Notes: generated by a model from the letters alone, not told the origin. Shown: positions 36,665 to 45,714, numbered from the stretch's first letter. The stretch: DNA of 64,000 nucleotides from an uncultured Sphingobium sp. (GCA_946885845.1 CAMPHJ010000007.1:49173-113172), one strand, 5' to 3'. Numbers and translations: made by a program.

Positions 36665-38621
36665 GCGCATGGGACAGGGCCAGCGAAAGGCCCGCCAGCG
36701 TATAGGGTTTGCGCAGGACTTCATGGCCGCCGAAGTCGGTGCTGATGGCTGTATCGCCCGCATAGCCGGTGACGAACAGCACCGGCACATGCGCATGGGC
36801 CGCTGGCAGGTTGCGTATCATTTCCGGGCCGGTCATGTCGGGCATCAGCACGTCGCTGACGATCAGGCCGATGTCGCGATAGCTGGACAGCAGTTTCGCG
36901 GCTTGCGACGGATGCTCGCAGGCGATGGGCAGATGGCCAAGCTCCGCCAGCGCCGCCATCGTCTGGTTCAAAACGCGCGGATCGTCTTCCACCACCAGAA
37001 TGCGGGTAGGGGGGTGCAACACCGGCTCCCGCTCCGCCATGGCGACGTCGGCGCTCTCCTCCGCCTCCGCCCCGATCGTGCGCGGCAGATAGAGGTGGAC
37101 GCTGGTGCCCTTGCCCTCTTCGGATTCGATGCGGATTTCGCCCTCGCTCTGGCGCACGAATCCGAAAATCTGGCTGAGGCCCAGGCCCGTGCCCTTGCCG
37201 ACCGGCTTGGTGGTGAAGAAGGGTTCGAACACGCGCGCGGCAACGTCCGCGCTCATGCCGCAGCCATTGTCGGTAACGCTAAGCATGACATAGTCGCCTT
37301 CCGCGCATTCCCCCACTTCATTGGCGGCCAGATGGACCTGCGCCGTTTCGATGATCAACTCGCCCCGTCCGTCCATCGCATCGCGCGCGTTCACGCACAG
37401 GTTCAAGATGGCATTTTCCATCTGATGCTGGTCGACGAAGATGCGCCAGCCCTTGGACTGGTTCACGATCGACACCTTGATCTGGTCGCCGATTGACCGG
37501 TCGATCAGGTCGGCCATGCCAGACACCAGCGCTTCGGGCGCCACCGCGCTGGGCAACAACGGTTCGGACCGGGCAAAGGCGAGCAGGCGGCGCGTCAGGG
37601 CGGACGCGCGGGTAGCCCCCTCCATCGCATTGTCCAGATGATGGGCGGCTTCCCGCGGTTTCAGACGCAGCTTGCGCTTGGCCAGTTCCAGTCCCCCGAC
37701 GACGACCGCCAGCATATTGTTGAAGTCATGGGCAATGCCGCCGGTCAACTGACCCACTGCATCCATTTTCTGCATTTGCCGCAGATTTTCCTCGGCCACC
37801 GCGCGGTCGGCCGTTTCCTTTTTCAGCTGCTCATAGGCATCCGACAGTTCAGCGGTGCGCGCCGCGACGGCGGCCTCCATCCGGTCGGCGCGCTCCGCCT
37901 CTATTTCCGCCATGCGCCCCGCATTGCGTCGGTCTGTATAGGCGGCGTTGGCGATCCACAGCGCGAACAGCACGCAGACCAGCAGGACCAGCCCGAACAG
38001 GCGCGACGTCTTCCCGACCCATTCGGTGCGGTCGCCCGCCAGCGTTACGGCGACGCTGCGTTCCTGCAAACGCGCATTTTCGGCCCGGATGACGCGATCC
38101 AGCAGGACGGTGATCTGCTGCAGGTCGGCCGACCGCCCCGCCCGATGAAACTGGCCCAGCGCAGTCATTTTCTGGTCATAGGTGGTGCGCAGGCCGATTT
38201 CGGCGAGTGTCTTGCCGCGCTGCGTGAAGGCCGCCTGCAATTCCCGCACATTGTTGCGCTGCCATCCCGACTTGCGCGTGGCGTAGGCCAGCAGCTTCAA
38301 CTGGCTCGAAGCCGTGCGCCATTGATCCTGGAACAGCCGCCCCACGTCGGGGTCCAGGCTGATGACATATCGCGCCAGCGTGACTTCGGCGCGCGCGGTT
38401 TTGGCCTCGAACGCGCGAGCGACGGCGATAATCTCGAAACTGCGGCGCTGTTCCTTCAGGGCGCGCTCATGGTCGCGCGTCGCTTGGCTGGCATTATAGA
38501 GCAGGGTGCCGAGCGAACCGATCAGCAGGACGACAAGGATCAGCGGCAGGAAGCGTCCCACTGCGGCCCGCCACCCCGTCGCCTGATCTTCCATATAATA
38601 GCTGTCCGGCATTATCGGCAC
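36621..38621 (-). CDS. Hybrid sensor histidine kinase with C-terminal receiver
   Basis: A 666-aa inner membrane kinase. TM1 is at about residues 21-43 and TM2 at about 205-228. A helical periplasmic domain lies between them, of CHASE3-like appearance. A coiled linker leads to the H box GQLTGGIAHDFNNMLAVV. N and G boxes follow (NLCVNARDAMDG, VTDNGCGM, GKGTGLGLSQIFGFV). The C-terminal receiver has VVEDDPR, the phospho-acceptor in VSDVLMPDMTG and the KPYT lysine. No response regulator or target gene is adjacent, so it is an orphan. The start is GTG 38621, with ATGs four and ten codons in as alternatives. Confidence 0.9.
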   Translation of the reverse strand: MPIMPDSYYMEDQATGWRAAVGRFLPLILVVLLIGSLGTLLYNASQATRDHERALKEQRRSFEIIAVARAFEAKTARAEVTLARYVISLDPDVGRLFQDQWRTASSQLKLLAYATRKSGWQRNNVRELQAAFTQRGKTLAEIGLRTTYDQKMTALGQFHRAGRSADLQQITVLLDRVIRAENARLQERSVAVTLAGDRTEWVGKTSRLFGLVLLVCVLFALWIANAAYTDRRNAGRMAEIEAERADRMEAAVAARTAELSDAYEQLKKETADRAVAEENLRQMQKMDAVGQLTGGIAHDFNNMLAVVVGGLELAKRKLRLKPREAAHHLDNAMEGATRASALTRRLLAFARSEPLLPSAVAPEALVSGMADLIDRSIGDQIKVSIVNQSKGWRIFVDQHQMENAILNLCVNARDAMDGRGELIIETAQVHLAANEVGECAEGDYVMLSVTDNGCGMSADVAARVFEPFFTTKPVGKGTGLGLSQIFGFVRQSEGEIRIESEEGKGTSVHLYLPRTIGAEAEESADVAMAEREPVLHPPTRILVVEDDPRVLNQTMAALAELGHLPIACEHPSQAAKLLSSYRDIGLIVSDVLMPDMTGPEMIRNLPAAHAHVPVLFVTGYAGDTAISTDFGGHEVLRKPYTLAGLSLALSHALNGSHRPGTAAAAE

Positions 38622-38651
38622 ATTAGTCGAACAGTGCGACCGGCGGAATAT

Positions 38652-38681
38652 AATGGATGAGGCGCTCCTCCTTCATCCATT
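38652..38681. repeat. Small inverted repeat upstream of the kinase gene
   Basis: AATGGATGA / TCATCCATT, a perfect 9-bp repeat with a 12-nt centre, lies between the spt gene (leftward, ending 38735) and the kinase start (38621). It could end spt transcription, since the 38622-38734 gap otherwise holds nothing recognisable. Confidence 0.4.
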
Positions 38682-38734
38682 CGGTTCATCCCGCCCTTCG
38701 CCCGGCTCATCGTGCGAAGGATGCTCCCCGTCGG

Positions 38735-39997
38735 TCAGCCGATTGCGCCGGTCGCGTGTCCAGCCGCCTCGAACATCTTGATAATCTGCCCGACTTGCTC
38801 ATCGCTATGTTCCGCGCACAGCGAACAGCGCAGCAGGAAAGTGCCCGCAGGCGTCGCCGGGGGGCGCGCCATGTTCACGTAGAGGCCCAGTTCCAGAAGC
38901 GCCTGCCACATGGCGACGGCCTGCGTCTGGTCGGTCAGGATGACGGCGATGATCGCCGATTCCGGCTGCTTCGTGCCCAATGTAAAGCCAAGGTCGGTCA
39001 GCCCCTTGTGCAGCCGCTTGCTGTTCTTCCACAGATGCGCGCGCTTTTCGCCCGCGTCCATCAGCTTGCGGATCGACGTGGCGGCGGTCGCGACGACGCT
39101 GGGTGGCAGCGAAGCGGTAAAGACATAGGGGCGGCAAACCAGCCGCAGCACTTCGAACTTGGGATGGTTGGATACGCAGAAGCCGCCCACCGTGCCAACG
39201 GATTTGGAGAAGGTGCCGACCACGAAGTCCACATCCTTGTCCACGCCCTGTTCTTCGTAGACGCCCCGGCCATTCGCGCCGAAAAAGCCCATGCCGTGCG
39301 CTTCGTCGACCAGGATCATGCAGTTGGGATGCTTGCGCACCGCCGCGACCATTTCCGGCAAAGGCGCAACGTCGCCCAGCATGGAATAGACGCCTTCCAG
39401 CACGACCAGCTTCTGCGCGTCGGCGGGCAGGCGGCCCAGGCGCTTGTCCAGGTCCTCGACACTGTTGTGGCGGAAACGGACGACTTCGGCATCGCCCAGG
39501 AAACAGCCGTCATAGATGGATGCATGGCTGTCGGCGTCCAGCACGACATAGTCGCCCCGGCCCGCCAGCGTAGAAATCATGCCCAGATTTGCCTGATAGC
39601 CGGTCGAAAACACCATGGCGCCCGACATGCCGTAGAAATCCTTGAGCGCGTTTTCGACTTCGGTATGCCCCAGATAGGTGCCGTTCAGCACGCGGCTGCC
39701 GGTGGTGCCCGCGCCGAATTCGTCCAGCGCCTCCTTGCCCGCGGCGACCACGTCCGGGTCGAACGTCATGCCCATATAATTATAGGTGCCCAGCAGGATG
39801 GTCTCGCGGCCCTTGATGATGGCCAGGGTCGGCGATTTCACTTCATCCATCACGATGGCGAACGGATCGCGCACGCCCGTCGCCAACAACGCCTCGCGCT
39901 CGGCGATCAACGGATCGAATTTGGAAAACAGATCACGCGCTCCGGCCACCTCTGCGGGTGTGTGGGCGTCGGTGGCGGTTTCAGCGGCGTCGGTCAT
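38735..39997 (-). CDS. spt: Serine palmitoyltransferase
   Basis: A 420-aa PLP-dependent alpha-oxoamine synthase that condenses L-serine with palmitoyl-CoA (or an acyl-ACP), the first step of sphingolipid synthesis. It closely resembles the soluble Sphingomonas enzyme over its full length. The blocks include ILLGTYNYMGMTFDPDV, VLDADSHASIYDGC (H158 stacking on PLP), ILVDEAHGMGFFG (D231) and VVGTFSKSVGTVGG with the PLP lysine K265. PPATPAGTFLLRCS lies near the end. It is the clearest sphingomonad marker in the window and lies 131 nt downstream of its ACP gene. Confidence 0.96.
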   Translation of the reverse strand: MTDAAETATDAHTPAEVAGARDLFSKFDPLIAEREALLATGVRDPFAIVMDEVKSPTLAIIKGRETILLGTYNYMGMTFDPDVVAAGKEALDEFGAGTTGSRVLNGTYLGHTEVENALKDFYGMSGAMVFSTGYQANLGMISTLAGRGDYVVLDADSHASIYDGCFLGDAEVVRFRHNSVEDLDKRLGRLPADAQKLVVLEGVYSMLGDVAPLPEMVAAVRKHPNCMILVDEAHGMGFFGANGRGVYEEQGVDKDVDFVVGTFSKSVGTVGGFCVSNHPKFEVLRLVCRPYVFTASLPPSVVATAATSIRKLMDAGEKRAHLWKNSKRLHKGLTDLGFTLGTKQPESAIIAVILTDQTQAVAMWQALLELGLYVNMARPPATPAGTFLLRCSLCAEHSDEQVGQIIKMFEAAGHATGAIG

Positions 39998-40128
39998 AAC
40001 AGTCCCCTAACCGTTCAGGATTTGAGCCAGGTCGAACCGCTTTGCCGGGCGAAAGCGGTGCCTTCGCGCTCCGCCTTCGCTCATCAGCGGCCATCGACGT
40101 TACTCAGGCCGAACGGCATCCAATTAAA

Positions 40129-40374
40129 TCAGGCAGCCTTCAACTTCACCACGGCGTCCACAAGCTGGCCGATATTTTCGATCTCCGCCTGCATGTTCAT
40201 GGTGATGATGATGTCGAATTCATCTTCGATCGCCGCGACAAAGTCCATGACGGTCAGGCTGTCCCATTCCAGGTCGCCCGCGAAGGATGTGGTTTCGGTC
40301 AGTTCGACGCCCTTCTTGTTGAAGGGAGCGATCTGCGCCGCGATGTTGTCGAAAATCTGCTGGCGATCCGTCAT
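40129..40374 (-). CDS. Acyl carrier protein associated with serine palmitoyltransferase
   Basis: An 81-aa carrier protein with the phosphopantetheine serine S39 in LEWDSLTVMDF. It differs from the fatty-acid AcpP motif DSLDTVE, so it is a dedicated carrier. In alphaproteobacteria that make sphingolipids, a special ACP sits beside spt and is thought to supply the acyl chain. ATG 40374 is chosen; a TTG at 40398 is the longer alternative. Confidence 0.9.
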   Translation of the reverse strand: MTDRQQIFDNIAAQIAPFNKKGVELTETTSFAGDLEWDSLTVMDFVAAIEDEFDIIITMNMQAEIENIGQLVDAVVKLKAA

Positions 40375-40491
40375 TATGTCTTCAGGCTTTCCCGTCAAAG
40401 GGCGGCTTTTGCCCCCAAGCGCTGCCTCTTGGCAAGGGAATAAGGCGGCAATCGGGCATCTTCGCGCCCGATTGTGCCGTCCGTGGCACGA

Positions 40492-40770
40492 TCAGCGGAA
40501 GTTGTCGGCGTAGGCTTGAATCTTCAACGTCTTGGGCGGGGTCGTGATGACGGTGTAGGACAGGCCGTATTTTTCGGCATAGGCAATCGCCGCCGCCTGG
40601 GTCGGAAAGTTCAACCGGACCTGCGCCTGCGTGTCGCCCGAACCGGCCCAGCCGGTCAGCGGATCGGGGCGCTTGGCTTCGGCTGCCGCAAATTCCAGCA
40701 CCCATGTGCTCGTGCGCGCCTTGCCCGATTGCATGGCGTTCTTTTGAATCTGGTGGATGCGCGCGGACAT
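40492..40770 (-). CDS. NADH dehydrogenase accessory subunit (NDUFS4-like, ETC complex I)
   Basis: A 92-aa protein of the ETC complex I subunit family, the bacterial counterpart of mitochondrial NDUFS4, a feature of alphaproteobacterial complex I. ARIHQIQKNAMQSGKARTSTWVLEF, DPLTGWAGSGDTQAQVRLNFPTQAAAIAYAEKYG and the ending KTLKIQAYADNFR are typical. ATG 40770 has AGGGAG upstream. The longer frame to 40821 overlaps the end of hrpB territory and lacks a site. It stands alone, away from any nuo operon. Confidence 0.92.
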   Translation of the reverse strand: MSARIHQIQKNAMQSGKARTSTWVLEFAAAEAKRPDPLTGWAGSGDTQAQVRLNFPTQAAAIAYAEKYGLSYTVITTPPKTLKIQAYADNFR

Positions 40771-40830
40771 CGAAACGTCAAACTCCCTTTGGGAAACCGG
40801 CTTTGCGTTGCACCAGCGCAAGGCGCAAAG

Positions 40831-43287
40831 TCAAGGCTTGGCGCGCGCGTCCGCGCGTTTCGTGCGCCGCGTCGCTGCCGCGCCCGCCGGATCGTCCGGC
40901 CAGGGATGGCGGGGATAGCGCCCGCGCATTTCCTTGGCCACCGCGCCCCAGCTGCCTGCCCAGAAACCGGGCAGGTCGCGCGTCGTCTGGATCGGCCTCC
41001 CCGCCGGGGACGTGAGCGACAGGACCAGCGGAATGCGCTGGCTGCCCACGACCGGATGCTCGGCCAGCCCGAACAGCGCCTGGGGCCGCAATTCGACACG
41101 CGGTCCTCCTTCGGCGGTATAATCGATCGCATGGCTGCTGCCCGCCGGGGACCGGAAATCGGGCGGAGCCAGCCGGTCGATCTGCTGCTTGCCGTCCCAG
41201 CCGATCAATCCTTCCAGCACGGCGGACAGTTGCGACCGGTCGATGTCCGACAATCGCCGCCTGCCCGTCAGCAGTGAAGGCAGCCACTCGTCCAGCGTCG
41301 CCATCAGCCTGTCGTCCGAAATAATATCCACCCCCGCGAAATCGGCCCGCATCCGCAGCGATTGCGCAGCATCGGACCAGGGAAGCAGGCCTAGGCCGCC
41401 TTGGCGAACGCCATGCATCAACGCCTGCGCCACCGCGTCCGGGTCGGGCCGGTCGTCGGACCCGGACGACAGCCGCACAGCGCCCAGACGGCGCTCGCGC
41501 AACGCCTCGATCCCGCCCGTTTCAGCGCGGAAGCGAACGGTGCGATGTTCGGCGACATGTCCGCCAAACAGGCGCAGCACCTCCGCTTCGCTGATCGGCG
41601 CGGCGGACAGGATGCGCGCGCCCGCAGCGCTGCCCTGCACCTCGCCCACCGCCAGCCAGTCCTCGCGGGCGAGCGCGCTCAGCGGATCGAGCCGAAAGCC
41701 GCGCCCGCCCACGCTCGCCCACTCCGAACCGTCGGCGGACCGCCGCTTCGCCACCCGATCGGGAAAGGCGATGGCCAGGCACAGGCCCGTGTCGTGATTG
41801 CCTGTCTCCCCTGTGCGACCTGCTTCCCTGCCGGGCACCAGCCGCGCCCAGCGCTTCGCCATCGCCCGCGCTGTATCCGCTCGCTTGCCGCTTTCCCTGC
41901 GCCATCGGACCCGTCGCTGCGACAGGTCGGTGTCCTGCCCGCCTATGCCGCGCTCGCCCAGCAGCACCGCGACCTCAGCCGCCACATCGGCCAGCCCCAG
42001 TTCGCCCGCGCGCACCAGCATGTGGCCAATGCGGGGTTCCAGCGGCAGCTTCGCCAACGCCTTGCCATGGCTGGTGATCCGCCCGTCGTCGTCCAGCGCC
42101 TCCAGCACGCTCAGCCTTTTGCGCGCTTCACTCACCGCTGCGGCAGGGGGCGGGTCCAGCCAGCGCAGGCTGGCCGGGTCGGTCACACCCCAAAGCGCGC
42201 AGTCCAGCAACAGGCTCGACAGGTCGCTTTCCAATATCTGGGGTGGGTCGAATGGCGGCATGCCCGCCGTCGCCGCTGCCTCCCACAAACGATAGGCGAC
42301 GCCCGGCCTTTGTCTGGCCGCGCGCCCGGCCCGTTGCGTCGCCGCCGCCTGACTCGCCCGCTCGGTCACCAGCCGGGTGACGCCCGCCGCCCGGTCATAG
42401 CGGGGCCGTCGCGCCAGTCCTGAATCGATGACGATGCGGACGCCGTCGATGGTCAGGCTGGTTTCGGCGATCGACGTCGCCAATATGACCTTGCGCCGTT
42501 CGTCGCGCGACGGGCGGATGGCGGCGCGCTGGGCGGCTGGGTCCAGACTGCCGTGCAACCTGTGAATCTCCACGCCTTCGCCTTCCACCCGTTCCGCCGT
42601 GCGCTCGATTTCCGCCACGCCGGGCAGGAACGCTAATATGTCGCCCTCCGCCTCATCCTTCAGCGCCCGGCGGATCGCCGCAGCCATCTCATCCTCGATC
42701 CGCTTTTCCGCCGCCCGTCCGATGTGGCGCAGTTCCAGCGGTTGAATGCGCCCCTCGCTTTCGATCACCGGCGCGCCGTCCAGAAGTTGGGCGAAGCGAA
42801 CGCCGTCCAGCGTTGCCGACATCGGCACGATCCGCAGGTCCGGCCGCAGCGCTGCCTGAGCGTCCAGCGCGAGCGCCAGCCCGAAATCGCTGTCCAGACT
42901 GCGCTCATGCACTTCATCGAACAATATGGCAGATACGCCGGACAGTTCCGGGTCGTCCTGTACCCGCCGCACGAAAATGCCTTCGGTCAGCACCAAAATG
43001 CGCGTGCGGGCCGATGATTTCGAATCCATGCGCGTGGCGTAGCCGATCGTTCCGCCCGGCTGCTCCCCCATCAGTTCGGCAATCCGCTCGGCCGCGGCGC
43101 GCGCCGCCAGCCGGCGCGGCGACAACAGCAATATCTGCCCCGCGCACCATGGTTCGTTCAGCAGGGCAGGGGCCACCGCCGTCGTCTTGCCCGCGCCCGG
43201 CGGCGCGACCAGCACGGCATTGCTTCCCGCGCGCAGGGCGTCGATCAATTGGGGAAGCACCTGGGCAATAGGCAGGGCGGCAGTCAT
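40831..43287 (-). CDS. hrpB: ATP-dependent helicase HrpB
   Basis: An 818-aa DEAH-box helicase. The P-loop APPGAGKTTAVAPALL lies at residues 28-43. LLLSPRRLAARAAAERIAELMG, AILFDEVHERSLDSDFGLAL, the SATLDG motif and the motif VI region QRAGRAARQRPGVAYRLW are present. The C-terminal HrpB domain ends with LTSPAGRPIQTTRDLPGFWAGSWGAVAKEMRGRYPRHPWPDDP, a signature of the family. Cellular role is poorly known in bacteria. The frame is open to 44049, but that part is antisense-free shadow of the TauE gene. ATG 43287 gives the family length. Confidence 0.95.
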   Translation of the reverse strand: MTAALPIAQVLPQLIDALRAGSNAVLVAPPGAGKTTAVAPALLNEPWCAGQILLLSPRRLAARAAAERIAELMGEQPGGTIGYATRMDSKSSARTRILVLTEGIFVRRVQDDPELSGVSAILFDEVHERSLDSDFGLALALDAQAALRPDLRIVPMSATLDGVRFAQLLDGAPVIESEGRIQPLELRHIGRAAEKRIEDEMAAAIRRALKDEAEGDILAFLPGVAEIERTAERVEGEGVEIHRLHGSLDPAAQRAAIRPSRDERRKVILATSIAETSLTIDGVRIVIDSGLARRPRYDRAAGVTRLVTERASQAAATQRAGRAARQRPGVAYRLWEAAATAGMPPFDPPQILESDLSSLLLDCALWGVTDPASLRWLDPPPAAAVSEARKRLSVLEALDDDGRITSHGKALAKLPLEPRIGHMLVRAGELGLADVAAEVAVLLGERGIGGQDTDLSQRRVRWRRESGKRADTARAMAKRWARLVPGREAGRTGETGNHDTGLCLAIAFPDRVAKRRSADGSEWASVGGRGFRLDPLSALAREDWLAVGEVQGSAAGARILSAAPISEAEVLRLFGGHVAEHRTVRFRAETGGIEALRERRLGAVRLSSGSDDRPDPDAVAQALMHGVRQGGLGLLPWSDAAQSLRMRADFAGVDIISDDRLMATLDEWLPSLLTGRRRLSDIDRSQLSAVLEGLIGWDGKQQIDRLAPPDFRSPAGSSHAIDYTAEGGPRVELRPQALFGLAEHPVVGSQRIPLVLSLTSPAGRPIQTTRDLPGFWAGSWGAVAKEMRGRYPRHPWPDDPAGAAATRRTKRADARAKP

Positions 43288-43325
43288 GCCGATCCTCTCG
43301 CTCCATTCGCGCCTCAGCGCAATGG

Positions 43326-44105
43326 TCAGCCGAACAGCAGCCTGTGGATCGGGTTGTTGGGGTCCAGCAGCATCTTGGCCGTCAGCCCCAGCGACATGAT
43401 GATCAGCAATGGCCTGATCAACCGGCTTCCGAACCGCATGGCCAGGTGAGAGCCGATCTGGCCGCCGGTGATGCTGCCAACGGCCATGACTAGCCCCGCA
43501 ATCCATATCACATGCCCGCCAGCGACCATGGTCAGCAGGCCCGCCACGTTGCTGGCCAGGTTCACCGCCTTGGTCTGCGCGGTCGCCCGCACCAGCCCCA
43601 GCCCGCCCATCGCCAGAAACACCGTCGCATAAAAGGCTCCAGCGCCCGGACCAAAGAAGCCGTCGTAAAATCCGACTGCGCCGATCAGCAGGCTCAACCC
43701 CGCCATCCCCAGGCGGCTGTGCCGGTCCAACTCGCCGATCCGGGGCGAAAAGGTGAAATAGGCGGCCAGCGCGATCAGTAATCCCGGCATCAGCCCCGCC
43801 AGGATCGACGGATCGACCCGCTGCAGCAGCCACGCACCACCCACCGATCCGGCAAAGGCGGCGGCGATCGGCCATCGATAGGCGCTCAGGTTCATATGCC
43901 CCGCCCGCGCATAGGCGATGCAGGCGCCCAGCGTCCCGATCGACGATTGCAGCTTGTTCGTGGCCACCGCCGCGACCGGCGGAACGCCTGCGGCCATCAA
44001 TGCGGGCAGGGTGATCATGCCTCCGCCACCGGCCATCGCATCGATGCACCCGGCCATCAGCGCCGCCGCCATCAGAAAGCCCAGCGTTTCAGGAGAAAGG
44101 ATCAC
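43326..44105 (-). CDS. TauE/SafE family membrane permease
   Basis: A 259-aa polytopic inner membrane protein with about eight hydrophobic segments. The first repeat holds AAALMAGCIDAMAGGGGMITLPALMAAGVPPVAAVATNKLQ, and the second holds GAVGFYDGFFGPGAGAFYATVFL and NLASNVAGLL. These are the paired motifs of the TauE/SafE (DUF81) family, thought to export sulfite or organosulfonates. The substrate is not determined by sequence. It is 38 nt upstream of hrpB and probably co-transcribed with it. Confidence 0.9.
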   Translation of the reverse strand: MILSPETLGFLMAAALMAGCIDAMAGGGGMITLPALMAAGVPPVAAVATNKLQSSIGTLGACIAYARAGHMNLSAYRWPIAAAFAGSVGGAWLLQRVDPSILAGLMPGLLIALAAYFTFSPRIGELDRHSRLGMAGLSLLIGAVGFYDGFFGPGAGAFYATVFLAMGGLGLVRATAQTKAVNLASNVAGLLTMVAGGHVIWIAGLVMAVGSITGGQIGSHLAMRFGSRLIRPLLIIMSLGLTAKMLLDPNNPIHRLLFG

Positions 44106-44128
44106 ACCCTCCCCCTTATATGCTCATA

Positions 44129-44151
44129 TGTTCCTGCGAAGGCAGGAACCC
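44129..44151. repeat. Half-copy of the CCTGCGAAGGCAGG repeat
   Basis: TGTTCCTGCGAAGGCAGGAA followed by CCCAGT is one arm of the palindrome seen complete at 35.6 and 63.1 kb. Its own 8-bp arms (GTTCCTGC / GCAGGAAC) make a short hairpin. It lies between the polyprenyl synthase stop and the permease start. Confidence 0.7.
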
Positions 44152-44197
44152 AGTCCCGCTTCATCATGGGAGCGCGGCTCCGCCCCACGGGCATCTC

Positions 44198-45226
44198 TCA
44201 ATAAGCCCGCGCAATCGCAAATTCGACGGCCTCGACCAGCGCCGCTTTCGCCTTGCCGCTGTCGAACCGGCCCAGCGCGTCGATGGCCCGCTGCCCATAA
44301 TGCCGCGCACGGGCCAGCGTGTCGTCGATGGCGCCGGTTGCGCGCAGCAATTGCGTCGCGTGCGCCAGATCCTCGTCGCTCGTCCGGTTGCCGGCAATCG
44401 CCTGCTTCCAGAAAGCACGGTCTTGCTCTGGCCCACGGGCATAGGCCAGGATCACCGGCAGCGTGACCTTGCCATCGCGGAAATCGTCGCCCGCATCCTT
44501 GCCCATGGTCGCGCCATCCGATTCATAATCGATAGCGTCGTCGATCAGCTGGAATGCGATGCCCAGGTTGCGGCCGTAAACGTCTAGCGCCTTTTCCTCC
44601 GACTCGTCGCGGTCGGCGACGACAGCGGAAATGCGGCAGGCGGCGGCGAACAGGGCGGCGGTCTTTGCGCCGATAATGTCCAGATATTGTTCTTCGCTGG
44701 TATCGATCCGGCGCTGCGCGGTCAGCTGGTTGACCTCTCCTTCCGCGATCACGGCGGATGCGTTGGACAGGATTTTCAAAATCTTGAGCGATTCCGCCTC
44801 GACCATCAGTTCGAAGGATCGGGAAAACAGGAAATCGCCTACCAGCACGCTGGCGCTGTTGCCCCAGATGATGTTCGCCGTCTTGCGGCCCCGGCGCAGG
44901 CCCGACCCGTCGACCACATCGTCATGCAGCAGGGTGGCCGTGTGGATGAACTCGACCGCTGCGGCCAGCTTGTAATGGCGGGTTCCCGCATAGCCGACCA
45001 GGTCCGCGCAGGCGAGCGTGAGCATTGGCCGCATCCGCTTGCCGCCGCCTGCGATAAGGTGCCCGGCCAGTTCGGGGATCAGCGGAATGCGCGACTGCAT
45101 TCGGTCCAGGATCACCGCGTTCACCTGATTCATCCCGTCGGCGACAAGCGCCATCATCGGGTCGAGCGAAGGCGCGCCGTTGGCGCGGCCGATGGTGTGG
45201 ACATTGCCGGAGGCGGGTGCGGTCAT
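44198..45226 (-). CDS. ispB: Polyprenyl diphosphate synthase (octaprenyl/decaprenyl type)
   Basis: A 342-aa trans-prenyltransferase that makes the ubiquinone side chain. GGGKRMRPMLTLACADLVGY precedes the first aspartate-rich motif LLHDDVVDGSGLRRG. The second motif is FQLIDDAIDYESDGATMGKDAGDDF. Chain length cannot be set from sequence alone; sphingomonads mainly have Q-10, so decaprenyl is likely. ATG 45226 is taken as the start; the frame is open to 45340 and an ATG at 45238 is possible. It is divergent from chorismate mutase. Confidence 0.94.
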   Translation of the reverse strand: MTAPASGNVHTIGRANGAPSLDPMMALVADGMNQVNAVILDRMQSRIPLIPELAGHLIAGGGKRMRPMLTLACADLVGYAGTRHYKLAAAVEFIHTATLLHDDVVDGSGLRRGRKTANIIWGNSASVLVGDFLFSRSFELMVEAESLKILKILSNASAVIAEGEVNQLTAQRRIDTSEEQYLDIIGAKTAALFAAACRISAVVADRDESEEKALDVYGRNLGIAFQLIDDAIDYESDGATMGKDAGDDFRDGKVTLPVILAYARGPEQDRAFWKQAIAGNRTSDEDLAHATQLLRATGAIDDTLARARHYGQRAIDALGRFDSGKAKAALVEAVEFAIARAY

Positions 45227-45327
45227 GACCCGGCCCATGTGGCGGTGCAAAATGCATATAGCAAGCGGGAATAGCTTGCGCGGGCGGCGGGAAGGCGCAA
45301 AAAGCGCGCGGAACAGGGAGGACCGGC

Positions 45328-45606
45328 GTGGACGACACATTGAAGCGGTATCGGGAAAGCATCGACAATATCGACGCGGCGCTCGTGTTCATGCTGGCCG
45401 AACGCTTCAAGATCACGCAGGCCGTGGGCGAATATAAGGCGCAGCACGCGCTGCCGCCCGCCGACCCAGGCCGCGAGGAACGGCAGATCGGCCGCCTGCG
45501 TCAGCTGGCGACGGACGCCAACCTCGACCCTGATTTCACCGAAAAATTCCTGCGCTTCATCATCGACGAAGTGATCCGGCACCACGAACGCCTGCGCGAC
45601 GGCTAG
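45328..45606 (+). CDS. Chorismate mutase, AroQ type
   Basis: A 92-aa all-helical enzyme converting chorismate to prephenate in Phe/Tyr synthesis. LKRYRESIDNIDAALVFMLAERFKITQAVGEYKAQHALPPADPGREERQIGRL contains the usual Arg, Lys and Glu active site residues of the AroQ fold. FLRFIIDEVIRHHERL is helix 3. GTG 45328 has GGGAGG 8-13 nt upstream. Stand-alone chorismate mutase next to ispB, which also serves quinone synthesis, may share a control region with it. Confidence 0.93.
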   Translation: MDDTLKRYRESIDNIDAALVFMLAERFKITQAVGEYKAQHALPPADPGREERQIGRLRQLATDANLDPDFTEKFLRFIIDEVIRHHERLRDG

Positions 45607-45607
45607 A

Positions 45608-45651
45608 GCATTTTCAAAGCAGATGTGTTCATCTGCTGACTCGGAAAATGC
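45608..45651. repeat. Compound hairpin after chorismate mutase
   Basis: Nested arms GCATTTTC / GAAAATGC (outer) and AGCAGATG / CATCTGCT (inner, TGTT loop) start 1 nt after the stop. It probably acts as a terminator or 3' protecting structure. Similar AGAGCATTTTC elements are dispersed in alphaproteobacteria, from memory. Confidence 0.6.
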
Positions 45652-45669
45652 GGACTACAAAAGAAAAAT

Positions 45670-45705
45670 GAGCATGGTTCGATCAGCTATGATCGGATCA
45701 TGCTC
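45670..45705. terminator. Hairpin between convergent chorismate mutase and EamA genes
   Basis: GAGCATGGTTCGATC and GATCGGATCATGCTC pair over 15 bp with two mismatches around AGCTAT. It sits between two convergent genes and could stop transcription from both sides, although long U-tracts are missing. Confidence 0.5.
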
Positions 45706-45714
45706 AATCCCCCG

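Noticed and set aside
38657..40513. 618-residue rightward frame opposite spt and the ACP
   Set aside because: It is fully antisense to two well-supported genes and its sequence has no domain. The long open frame is a result of GC codon bias.
40831..44049. A 1072-residue leftward frame covering hrpB and beyond
   Set aside because: The first 254 codons overlap the TauE/SafE gene on the same strand in another frame and have no helicase similarity. The HrpB family start is at 43287.
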